This document shows, piece by piece, positions 6,696-14,247 of a stretch of 19,465 nt of DNA (position 1 is the stretch's first letter; every line of letters starts with the position of its first letter). The position numbers were made by a program, and so were the translations under genes. This DNA comes from Brevundimonas sp. UBA986. GTDB lineage: Bacteria > Pseudomonadota > Alphaproteobacteria > Caulobacterales > Caulobacteraceae. Below the pieces are notes generated by a model. That model saw only the letters and a list, made by a program, of their open reading frames with translations, ran no database searches and was not told the origin of the DNA. The DNA is taken from the NCBI GenBank assembly GCA_002292165.1, contig DBBK01000083.1:1-19465 (forward strand), in the 5' to 3' direction.

Positions 6696-7748
6696 CTAGT
6701 TCGGCGTCGCCGGAATGTCCGACTTGCGCACCACCAGCGAGGGCCGGACCTCGGGCTGGTCCAGTTTCGCCGGGTCCTGGCCGCGCATCGGGGCCAGCAG
6801 CTTCTCGGCCGCCATCCGACCCATGTCGCGGATCGGCAGGCGCACCGAGGTCAGATTCGGCCAGACGCGCGAGGCCATGGGCAGGTCGTCGAAGCCCACC
6901 ACCGACAGATCGCGCGGCAGCTCCAGCCCGCGCTCGCGCGCCGCCTGCATGACCCCGATGGCCATGTCGTCGTTCAGGGTGAAGATGGCGGTCGGCGGGG
7001 TCGGCATCGCCAGCAGGGCGTGCCCGGCCTCGACCCCCGATTCGAAGGTATAGGCGCCCTCGATCTCGTAATCCGGGTTCATCGGGATGCCGCGCTCGGC
7101 CAGGGCGTCGCGGAAGCCGCCCCCGCGCACGGTCGAGGAGCGGAACAGGGCAGGGCCGCGCACCAGACCGATTCGGGTATGCCCCAGGTCGGCGAGACGC
7201 CGGGCGGCCTCGGCGGCGCCCAGATGGTCATTGGTCACCACCATCGACCCCGGCTCGTCCAGTGAGATCGATGCGATCCGGACATAGGGACAGTCGAGTT
7301 CGCGCAACAATGCGATGACCCGCTCGTCCTCCGACATCGACGGCGGCATGATCACGCCGAACAGCCGTTGGCGCTCGATGAAGCCCCGGATGTCATCGAT
7401 CAGGGTCTCGGAATTGCGGTTGCAGGGGTGGACGACCAGCTCCAGCCCGGAGCCCTTCAGGGCGTCCAGCACGCCCTGCTGCATGTTCACGACATAGGTC
7501 GGCGAAGGGTTGTCGTAGATCAGCCCGACCAGGAAGGACCGGCGGAAGGCCAGGCCCCGCGCCTGCGGGTCCGGGGTGAAGCCCAGCTCCGCGATCGCCT
7601 TCTCGACGCGCTCGCGGGTGTCGCCCTTCACGAAGGGCGACTGGTTGATGACGCGCGACACCGTCTTCTTGGACACCCGGGCGACCCGGGCGACATCGTT
7701 GATGGTGGCGCGCTTGCCGGACTTCGCGCCGCGCGGATCGTCTGTCAC
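6696..7748 (-). CDS. LacI family transcriptional regulator
   Basis: This 350-residue regulator has an N-terminal LacI helix-turn-helix (ATINDVARVARVSKKTVSRV, residues 14-33), the hinge helix region ending in DPQARGLAFRRS, and a periplasmic-binding-protein-like ligand domain (VGLIYDNPSPTYV to the C-terminus, with VVGFDDLPMASRVWPNLTSV near the end). The frame is open to an ATG at 7808, but the GTG at 7748 is preceded by GAGGAA at good spacing and gives the normal short N-terminal arm, so GTG is preferred. It is transcribed away from the hydratase-exuT genes. It probably represses the uronate genes and is released by a keto-deoxy sugar acid; this is inferred from position and from a shared motif in two promoter regions. 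Its ligand is not visible in the sequence. Confidence 0.92.
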   Translation of the reverse strand: MTDDPRGAKSGKRATINDVARVARVSKKTVSRVINQSPFVKGDTRERVEKAIAELGFTPDPQARGLAFRRSFLVGLIYDNPSPTYVVNMQQGVLDALKGSGLELVVHPCNRNSETLIDDIRGFIERQRLFGVIMPPSMSEDERVIALLRELDCPYVRIASISLDEPGSMVVTNDHLGAAEAARRLADLGHTRIGLVRGPALFRSSTVRGGGFRDALAERGIPMNPDYEIEGAYTFESGVEAGHALLAMPTPPTAIFTLNDDMAIGVMQAARERGLELPRDLSVVGFDDLPMASRVWPNLTSVRLPIRDMGRMAAEKLLAPMRGQDPAKLDQPEVRPSLVVRKSDIPATPN

Positions 7749-7827
7749 CCAAGCTTCCTCGTTATCGTGTTTCGCCAAGGCATAGCCGTGTCCGGAGCAA
7801 AGCGCCACGGGTGTCGCAAGAACCGCA

Positions 7828-7857
7828 TTGACACCGGTTTCCTACCCCGCCCATATT
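7828..7857 (+). promoter_or_regulatory. Promoter of the hydratase-exuT unit
   Basis: A perfect TTGACA (7828-7833) is separated by 18 bases from CATATT (7852-7857), which matches the -10 consensus at 4 of 6 positions. This lies 59 bases upstream of the hydratase start codon. The -35 box overlaps the candidate operator at 7829-7845. Confidence 0.5.
7829..7845 (+). promoter_or_regulatory. Candidate LacI-type operator, copy B
   Basis: The sequence TGACACCGGTTTCCTAC matches copy A (5415-5431, - strand) at 15 of 17 positions. It covers most of the -35 box and part of the spacer of the promoter that leads to the hydratase gene, which would suit repression by steric blocking. It lies between the divergent regulator and hydratase genes, so autoregulation is possible too. 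Confidence 0.5.
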
Positions 7858-7915
7858 CCGCGCCTTATCGAGGGTCTTTCGTGTTCGCGACGACGTTTTC
7901 AAAGGGAGGGGCGCA

Positions 7916-8734
7916 ATGAACGCCTCCAGTGCCGCCGCCGCTACGGGCGCTCAGGATCCGGCGGCCACCGCCGAGGCCTTCGTCTCGGCGCGTCTGGCCG
8001 CGCGGGCGACGCCTGACTATCCGGGCGTGCTGCCGACCACCATGGACGAGGGCTATGCGGTCCAGGAGATCGCCATCGGCCTGTATCCCGACAAGATCAT
8101 CGGCTGGAAGGTCGGCGGCGTCGCCCCGGCCCGTCAGTCCGCCCTGGGCACGCACCGTCTGGCGGGCCCGATCTTCGCCCGCAACAAATGGTCCATCGAA
8201 GGCGACGTCGTGGTCAAGGCGATCGAGGGTGGCTTCACGGCTATCGAGGCCGAATTCCTGGTCCGCATCGGCCCGAACGTCGATCCGGCCAAGACCGAAT
8301 GGACCATCGAGGAGGCGACCGCCGCCGTCGACGGCGTCTTCATCGGCCTGGAAATCGCCGGCAGCCCCCTGTCGGCCATCAATGATCTGGGCCCGCCCAT
8401 TGTAGCCTCCGACTTCGGCAACAACGCCGGCATCTTCGTCGGCCCGGCCCTGACCGACTGGCAGACGCAACTGCCGGCGATCCAGGTCGAGAGCATTATC
8501 GACGGAGTGTCGGTTGGAACCGGCGGCTCGCCGTCGCTCGAGGGCGGCGCCCTCGAATCGGTGCGCTTCCTGCTGGGGCACTGCGCAAAGCGCGGTCGTC
8601 CGCTGACGGCGGGGATGCTGGTTTCCTCCGGCGCCGTCACCGGCGTGCACCGGATCCATGCCGGCAGTGACTTCACCTGCGACTTCAAGGGCGTGGGCAT
8701 CATCAAGGGCACGGTCGTCAAGGCTGAAGCCTAG
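7916..8734 (+). CDS. 2-keto-4-pentenoate hydratase-like protein (FAH superfamily)
   Basis: This 272-residue protein is of the MhpD-like branch of the fumarylacetoacetate hydrolase superfamily, whose members hydrate, dehydrate, decarboxylate or cleave 2-keto acids using a bound metal. Visible markers are GWKVGG (63-68), the metal-ligand pair Glu111 and Glu113 in AIEAEFLVRIG, Glu146 in FIGLEIAGS, ASDFGNNAGIFVG (164-176) and the C-terminal SDFTCDFKGVG. The start ATG at 7916 has a very strong ribosome-binding site (GGGAGGGG). It is divergent from the LacI-family regulator and is followed by an ExuT-like transporter, so the substrate is more likely a 2-keto-3-deoxy sugar acid than an aromatic ring-cleavage product. 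That is inference. No aromatic-degradation genes are in the window. Confidence 0.82.
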   Translation: MNASSAAAATGAQDPAATAEAFVSARLAARATPDYPGVLPTTMDEGYAVQEIAIGLYPDKIIGWKVGGVAPARQSALGTHRLAGPIFARNKWSIEGDVVVKAIEGGFTAIEAEFLVRIGPNVDPAKTEWTIEEATAAVDGVFIGLEIAGSPLSAINDLGPPIVASDFGNNAGIFVGPALTDWQTQLPAIQVESIIDGVSVGTGGSPSLEGGALESVRFLLGHCAKRGRPLTAGMLVSSGAVTGVHRIHAGSDFTCDFKGVGIIKGTVVKAEA

Positions 8735-8825
8735 AGCTATCATCGTAGCGCCAACCCGCCGGCCCGCATGACGCGGGGACAGGTCGGGACGCGCGAGGAA
8801 TACAGTACGGGAACGGGGTTTCATC

Positions 8826-10118
8826 ATGACCGACACGACGACCACGCCGCCGCCGATCACGGTGAAAGCGCCGGCGCCGGGCAAATACCGCTGGATCATC
8901 ATGTGGCTGCTGTTCGCGGCCATGGTGATCAACTACGTCGACCGTCAGATGATCGGCTTCCTGAAGCCGACCCTGTCCAAGGAGATGGGCTGGTCCGAGA
9001 CGGACTATGCCGACATCGTCTTCTACTTCCAGGCCACCTACGCCCTGTTCTACGCGATCTGGGGCCGGCTGATGGACAAGATCGGCGCCCGCTTCGGCCT
9101 GGGGATCGCCTTCCTCATCTGGCAGATCGGCCACATGTTCCATGGCGCGGCCAAGGACCTCAGCCACTTCATCTTCGCCCGCATGCTGCTGGGCGTCGGC
9201 GAGGCCGGCGGCTTCCCCGGCGGCATCAAGGCCGTCGCCGAATGGTTCCCCAAGAAGGAACGCGCCTTCGCCACCGGCCTGTTCAACGCCGGCACCAACA
9301 TCGGCGCCATCGTCACCCCGCTGATCGTTCCGGTCCTGGTCCTGGCCTTCGGCTGGCAGATGGCCTTCGTCATCACCGGCGTCCTGGGCCTGATCTGGCT
9401 GCCCATCTGGCTGCTGGTCTACCGCAAGCCGCGCGACCAGAAGCGCCTGTCCGCCGCCGAACTCGCCTATATCGAACAGGATCCGGCCGACACCGAAGCC
9501 AAGATCGGCTGGGGCAAGCTGCTCACCGTCAAGGAAACCTGGGCCTATGCCGCCGGCAAGTTCCTGATCGACCCGATCTGGTGGATGTTCCTGTTCTGGC
9601 TGCCGGACTTCCTGGGCAAGCGTTACGGCCTGGACCTCAAGACCTTCGGCCCGCCGATCGTGGCCATCTATCTGCTGTCGGACTTCGGTTCGGTCGGCTT
9701 CGGCTGGCTGTCGTCGCGGATGATGCATATGGGCGTCAGCCTGAATGCGGCGCGCAAGATCACCATGCTGATCTGCGCCCTGCTGGCCGTGCCCGTCATG
9801 TTCGCCGCCATGGCCTCCAGCCTGTGGATCGCCGTCCTGATCATCGGCGTCGCTACCGCGGCCCACCAGGGCTTCTCGGCCAACCTCTACGCCCTGCCGG
9901 GCGACGTCTTCCCGCGTAAGGCCGTGGGCTCGGTCGTCGGCATCGGCGGGATGATCGGCGGCATCGGAGGCATGGTCTTCTCGAAGTACGTCGGCCAGAT
10001 CCTGGAGACGATCGGCACCTACACCCCCATCTTCATCGTGGCGGGCTCGGTCTATCTGATCGCGCTTCTGGTCATCCACCTGATCATGCCGAAGTACGCC
10101 CCCGCCAAGGTGGATTAG
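8826..10118 (+). CDS. MFS hexuronate transporter, ExuT-like
   Basis: This 430-residue major facilitator of the anion:cation symporter group, to which E. coli ExuT belongs, probably imports galacturonate and glucuronate by proton symport across the inner membrane. About 12 hydrophobic segments are seen. NYVDRQMIGF (36-45) after the first helix is typical of this group, as are GRLMDKIGAR (80-89) and GVGEAGGFPGGIKAVAEWFPKKER. The start ATG at 8826 has only a weak upstream GGGG. It lies 91 bases after the hydratase gene on the same strand with no clear terminator between, so the two are probably cotranscribed, and a terminator follows. The exact substrate cannot be read from the sequence; the locus strongly favours a uronate. 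Confidence 0.88.
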   Translation: MTDTTTTPPPITVKAPAPGKYRWIIMWLLFAAMVINYVDRQMIGFLKPTLSKEMGWSETDYADIVFYFQATYALFYAIWGRLMDKIGARFGLGIAFLIWQIGHMFHGAAKDLSHFIFARMLLGVGEAGGFPGGIKAVAEWFPKKERAFATGLFNAGTNIGAIVTPLIVPVLVLAFGWQMAFVITGVLGLIWLPIWLLVYRKPRDQKRLSAAELAYIEQDPADTEAKIGWGKLLTVKETWAYAAGKFLIDPIWWMFLFWLPDFLGKRYGLDLKTFGPPIVAIYLLSDFGSVGFGWLSSRMMHMGVSLNAARKITMLICALLAVPVMFAAMASSLWIAVLIIGVATAAHQGFSANLYALPGDVFPRKAVGSVVGIGGMIGGIGGMVFSKYVGQILETIGTYTPIFIVAGSVYLIALLVIHLIMPKYAPAKVD

Positions 10119-10153
10119 CCAAGGATCAGGGTCGGACTTCAATCCAACGACAG

Positions 10154-10184
10154 ACGGCGCCGCTCCCCGGAGCGGCGCCGTTTT
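10154..10184 (+). terminator. Rho-independent terminator after the ExuT-like gene
   Basis: ACGGCGCCGCTCC (10154-10166) is the exact reverse complement of GGAGCGGCGCCGT (10169-10181), followed by TTTT (10181-10184). The inner pairs would open to give a loop of realistic size. It lies between two convergent genes; on the other strand no T-run follows. Confidence 0.88.
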
Positions 10185-10188
10185 CGTA

Positions 10189-11460
10189 TCAGGCGGCGGC
10201 CACGACCGGCCTGGGCCGGAAGCCGCCGATGAAGACCAGCGACGCCGCCACGGCGAAGGCTCCGGCCAGCAGGAAGGCGGGGTTGTAGGTGCCCGTGGCT
10301 TCCCGGATCGCCCCGGCGGCGAAGGCCGCGACCGCCGCCCCCATCTGGTGCGCCACCAGCACCCAGCCGAACACGATCGGGGCGTCGCGTTCGCCGAACG
10401 ACTGGTTGGCCAGCTTGACCGTCGGCGGCACTGTCGCGATCCAGTCGAGGCCGTAGAAGACCGCGAACACCGTCAGACTGGCCGGGCCGAAGTCGATGAA
10501 GGGCAGGGCCAGCAGCGACAGCCCCCTGAGGCCGTAATAGACCGCCAGCAGCTTGCGGGGGTCATACCGGTCGGTCAGCCAGCCCGAGGCGGTCGTCCCG
10601 ATCAGGTCGAAGAAGCCCATCATCGACAGCAGGCCCGCCGCCGCCACCGGCGCGATGCCGTGGTCGCCGCAGAAGGCGATCATATGGGTCCCGACCAGCC
10701 CGTTGGTCGTCAGGCCGCAGACGAAGAAGGTCCCGGCCAGCAGCCAGAAGACCGGCGTCTTCCCGGCGCGCACCAGCGCCTCGATCGCCAGCCAGGGCGT
10801 CGCCGCCTGTTTCATCGGCGGGGCGGGCGGGGTGTCGGCGGCCTCGCCGAAGCGCCTTGTCGCCCGGTCCTCGGGCCGCTCGGGCACGAGGAAGGCCACC
10901 AGAGGGATCAGCACCGCGCAGCTGGCGCTGACGGCCAGCACGACCGGCTTCCATGCCCCCGTCTCCGACAGCCAGGCCAGAACGGGCAGAAACACCAGCG
11001 CCCCGGTCGCCGTCGAGGCCGAGAGCAGCCCCATCACCAGCCCCTGCCGCGTGGCGAACCAGCGATTGACCACCGCAGCCCCCAGCACCGAGGCCACGGC
11101 GCCCGAGCCGATCCCCGAGAGCACGCCCCAGGTCAGGATGTAGTGCCAGGGTTGGCTCATCCACTGGCTGGCGAAGGTCGCGACCGCCATGAGGGCCAGA
11201 CCCGCCAGCATGGTCCGCTTGATCCCGAAACTGATCATCAGGGCCGCCGCGAACGGCCCCACCGCCCCGTACAGCAGGATGCCGATCGCCGCCGCCAGCG
11301 AGATGGTCGCCCTGTCCCAGCCGAAAGCCAGTTCCAGCGGGACCATCAGCACCCCGGGCGCGGACCTCAGCCCGGCTGAGAACAGCAAAGCAAGAAAGGT
11401 CACCGCGACCACGAGGATCGCGGGATGGAAGCGGCGGGGCAGGGTCGGCATCGTCGGCAT
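10189..11460 (-). CDS. MFS transporter, OFA/monocarboxylate-like
   Basis: This 423-residue protein has about 12 hydrophobic segments and a polar central loop (about residues 198-225, APPMKQ...). The N-terminal segment FSAGLRSAPGVLMVPLELAFGWDRATISLA resembles oxalate/formate-antiporter-like and monocarboxylate-transporter-like MFS proteins. The loop after helix 2 is degenerate compared with classical sugar porters, and SGWLTDRYDPRKLL marks the equivalent loop in the second half. The substrate is unknown, but an organic or sugar-derived acid would fit the family and the locus. The start is ATG at 11460 after CGAGAG; a second Met three codons later is possible. It is divergent from the GH3 gene with 174 bases between them, and convergent with exuT. 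Confidence 0.82.
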   Translation of the reverse strand: MPTMPTLPRRFHPAILVVAVTFLALLFSAGLRSAPGVLMVPLELAFGWDRATISLAAAIGILLYGAVGPFAAALMISFGIKRTMLAGLALMAVATFASQWMSQPWHYILTWGVLSGIGSGAVASVLGAAVVNRWFATRQGLVMGLLSASTATGALVFLPVLAWLSETGAWKPVVLAVSASCAVLIPLVAFLVPERPEDRATRRFGEAADTPPAPPMKQAATPWLAIEALVRAGKTPVFWLLAGTFFVCGLTTNGLVGTHMIAFCGDHGIAPVAAAGLLSMMGFFDLIGTTASGWLTDRYDPRKLLAVYYGLRGLSLLALPFIDFGPASLTVFAVFYGLDWIATVPPTVKLANQSFGERDAPIVFGWVLVAHQMGAAVAAFAAGAIREATGTYNPAFLLAGAFAVAASLVFIGGFRPRPVVAAA

Positions 11461-11634
11461 CTCTCGGGGCAGGCGACAACCCTAACCGCAACCGCCGCGA
11501 TGGCCGAACGAGGAAACTTCGCCGAGCCTGTGAGCCCGCTTATGGATCGGGTGCGGCGCCATTCCGATATGGCGCGTCATTTGTATGATGATATGGTCAT
11601 TCCAGACGCGACGAACGCGCATGGGAGACGCCGG
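11461..11634. promoter_or_regulatory. Divergent region between the MFS and GH3 genes
   Basis: This 174-base region must hold promoters for both genes. It contains a pair of related boxes, GATATGG-CGCG-TCATT (11566-11581) and GATATGG-TCATT (11590-11601), around a lower-GC stretch TTTGTATGATGATATGG. Such boxes could be regulator sites, but no clear palindrome or promoter pair was found. The 17-bp motif found upstream of kduI and the hydratase gene is absent here. Confidence 0.35.
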
Positions 11635-14241
11635 ATGATCCTCAGACCCTTCCTGACCGCGCTGGCTCTCGCCGCCGCCCTGATCGCGCCCGCAGCCCAC
11701 GCCCAGACGTCTCAACCCACGGCCGAGGCCCGCGCCGCCGAACTGGTCTCGCGCATGACCCTGGCCGAGAAGGCCTCCCAGATCCAGCATGACGCCCCCG
11801 CCATCCCGCGTCTCGGCGTGCCCGCCTACAACTGGTGGAGCGAGGGTCTGCACGGCGTCGCCCGCGCCGACGTCGCCACCGTCTTCCCCCAGGCCATCGG
11901 CATGGCCGCCACCTGGGACACCGGCCTGATCCATCAGGTCGCCGACGTCATCGGCACGGAGTTCCGCGCCAAATACCTGGCCGGCCTCGCGCCCGACGGA
12001 AGCTCGCGCCAGTATCGCGGCCTGACCGTCTGGTCGCCCAATGTGAACATCTTCCGCGACCCGCGCTGGGGCCGGGGGCAGGAGACCTGGGGCGAGGATC
12101 CCTATCTGACGTCGCGCTTCGGCGTCGCCTTCATCGAAGGGCTGCAGGGTGACGATCCCCTGCATCCGAAGACCATCGCCGCCGTCAAACATTTCGCCGT
12201 CCACAGCGGTCCCGAGGCCGGCCGCCACCGCGACGACATCCACCCGTCAGCCCGCGACCTGACCGAGACCTATCTGCCCGCCTTCCACGCCGCCATCACC
12301 GAGGCCCACGCCGAGGCCCTGATGTGCGCCTACAACGCCGTCGACGGCCTGCCCGCCTGCGCCAGCCCGGCCCTGCTGCACGACCGGCTGCGCACCGACT
12401 GGGGCTTCGACGGCCATGTCGTCTCCGACTGCGCCGCCGTCGCCGACATCTATCTGCCGACCTCCCACGCCACCGTCGCGACGCCCGAGGAGGCGGCGGC
12501 CCTCGCGCTGAAGTCGGGCACGGACCTGTTCTGCGACTTCGTCGCCAACGGCACCGCCCGGCCCGAGACCACCGTCCGCGCCGTCGAACAGGGCCTCGTC
12601 AGCGAGCAAACGCTCGACGCCGCCCTAGTGCGCCTGTTCACCGCCCGCATCCGCCTCGGCACGCTGGAGCCGCCCTCGGCCGGCGCCTTCGCCGATATCA
12701 AGGCCACCGACTTCGACACCCCCGAGCACCGCGCCCTCGCCCTGGAGACCGCGCGCCGTTCGCTGGTCCTGCTCAGGAACGACGGCCTCCTGCCGCTGAA
12801 GAGCGCGCCGCGCCGCATCGCCGTCATTGGCCCCAACGCCGACAGCCTCGACGCCCTGACCGGCAACTACAACGGCACGCCCTCCGCCCCCGTCACCCTG
12901 TTGGCCGGCCTGAAGGCGCGCTTCCCCGACAGCCAGGTGACCTTCGTCGAGGGCACGGGCTGGGTCGCCCCGCCGCTGGAGGACATCCCCGACGCCGCCT
13001 TCTGCCGCGACGCCGCCTGCGCCCAGCCGGGTCTGCGCGCCGAAGAGTTCTCCGGTCCCGAGCTCGACGGAACCTCCGTCGTCCGCGACGACGTCAACGT
13101 CGCCTTCAGCTGGGGTCGCCCGACCCGTCAGGAGCGCCAGACCTCGATCCGCTGGACCGGCTTCATCAAGACGACCGAGGCCGGCGAGTACCGCTTCCGC
13201 TACACCGGCGACAGCGGCTACCGCGTCTATGTCGACGGCAAGCTCATCGCCGACGTCTGGGACGCCGCCTGGCCCACGTCGGACACCGCCGTCACGCTGG
13301 AGGCGGGCCGCACCTACGCCTTCCGCGTCGAGGCCTCCCAGAAGGGTTCGCGCGCCACGCATCGGCTGCGCTGGAGCCGTCCGGGCACCGGCGACGCCCC
13401 GGCCCTGGCCGCGGCCCGCGACGCCGACCTGATCGTCTTCGCCGGCGGTCTGACCGCCCGTCTGGAAGGCGAGGAGATGTCCGTTCAGGCCCCGGGCTTC
13501 GCCGGCGGCGACCGCACCAGCCTCGACCTCCCCGCGCCGCAGGAGCAGCTGCTGGAGCGGCTCCACGCGCTGGGCAGGCCGATGATCCTCGTGACCATGA
13601 ACGGCTCGGCCATGAACCTCGCCTGGGCCGACCAGAACCTGTCCGCCGTCATCGAGGCCTGGTATCCGGGCGGGGAGGGCGGCCGCGCCGTCGCCGACCT
13701 GATCGCCGGGGACTTCAGCCCCGCCGGCCGTCTGCCCCTGACCTTCTACCGCTCGGCCGACGACCTGCCGGCCTTCACCGACTATTCGATGGACGGCCGC
13801 ACCTACCGCCGCTTCGCCGGGACGCCGCTGTACCCGTTCGGCTACGGCCTCAGCTACACGAGCTTCATCTATACCGGCATGCGGCTGGAGCAGACCGAGG
13901 TCGCGGCCGGGTCGGGCGTCCGCGCCACCATCGACGTGATGAACAGCGGCGACCGCGACAGCGACGAGGTCGTCCAGCTCTATGTGTCCCGTCCCGTGCC
14001 GGGCGCGCCGATCCGCAGCCTCGCCGGCTTCCAACGGGTGTTCATCCACGCGGGTGAGACCCTGCGCGTCACCTTCGACGTCCCCGCTACGGCCCTGGGC
14101 GTCGTCGATGCCGAGGGTCGGCGTCAGGTCCCTGCGGGCGACGCTGTCATCGCCATCGGCGGCGGCCAGCCCGGTCTGGGCGCCCCCTACGGCCAGGAGA
14201 CGCTGAAGATCATCGGCTCGACCGAGGTCGCCGCCTTCTAG
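11635..14241 (+). CDS. Secreted GH3 beta-glycosidase with PA14 insert (xylosidase-like)
   Basis: This is an 868-residue exported glycoside hydrolase of family 3. A signal peptide is clear (residues 1-23, ending APAAHA before Q). The catalytic TIM-barrel domain has WWSEGLHGVAR (67-77), GRGQETWGEDPYL (147-158), KHFAVHSG (185-192) and the nucleophile Asp265 in VVSDCAAV. The alpha/beta sandwich domain (about 365-690) contains a PA14-like insert (about 468-590, with TGFIKTTEAGEYRFRYTGDSGYRVYVDG) and an ExE-type acidic patch at 611-614 near the expected acid/base. A fibronectin-III-like domain ends the protein (after YPFGYGLSYTSF). The WWSEGLHGVAR style is that of the beta-xylosidase/arabinosidase branch, so release of xylose, arabinose or glucose from plant polymers is likely, but specificity is not proven. 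The start ATG at 11635 follows GGGAG; the longer open frame lacks a signal peptide. Confidence 0.9.
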   Translation: MILRPFLTALALAAALIAPAAHAQTSQPTAEARAAELVSRMTLAEKASQIQHDAPAIPRLGVPAYNWWSEGLHGVARADVATVFPQAIGMAATWDTGLIHQVADVIGTEFRAKYLAGLAPDGSSRQYRGLTVWSPNVNIFRDPRWGRGQETWGEDPYLTSRFGVAFIEGLQGDDPLHPKTIAAVKHFAVHSGPEAGRHRDDIHPSARDLTETYLPAFHAAITEAHAEALMCAYNAVDGLPACASPALLHDRLRTDWGFDGHVVSDCAAVADIYLPTSHATVATPEEAAALALKSGTDLFCDFVANGTARPETTVRAVEQGLVSEQTLDAALVRLFTARIRLGTLEPPSAGAFADIKATDFDTPEHRALALETARRSLVLLRNDGLLPLKSAPRRIAVIGPNADSLDALTGNYNGTPSAPVTLLAGLKARFPDSQVTFVEGTGWVAPPLEDIPDAAFCRDAACAQPGLRAEEFSGPELDGTSVVRDDVNVAFSWGRPTRQERQTSIRWTGFIKTTEAGEYRFRYTGDSGYRVYVDGKLIADVWDAAWPTSDTAVTLEAGRTYAFRVEASQKGSRATHRLRWSRPGTGDAPALAAARDADLIVFAGGLTARLEGEEMSVQAPGFAGGDRTSLDLPAPQEQLLERLHALGRPMILVTMNGSAMNLAWADQNLSAVIEAWYPGGEGGRAVADLIAGDFSPAGRLPLTFYRSADDLPAFTDYSMDGRTYRRFAGTPLYPFGYGLSYTSFIYTGMRLEQTEVAAGSGVRATIDVMNSGDRDSDEVVQLYVSRPVPGAPIRSLAGFQRVFIHAGETLRVTFDVPATALGVVDAEGRRQVPAGDAVIAIGGGQPGLGAPYGQETLKIIGSTEVAAF

Positions 14242-14247
14242 GGCCTG

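Noticed and set aside
8718..10142. Long open frame (about 474 codons) antisense to the ExuT-like gene
   Set aside because: The product is Asp/His/Gln/Gly-rich and highly charged with no domain. The opposite strand encodes a convincing 12-helix transporter.
12625..14049. Long open frame (about 474 codons) antisense to the GH3 gene
   Set aside because: Shadow frame with low-complexity Gly/Ala/Asp/Val composition. The + strand has catalytic motifs of GH3.
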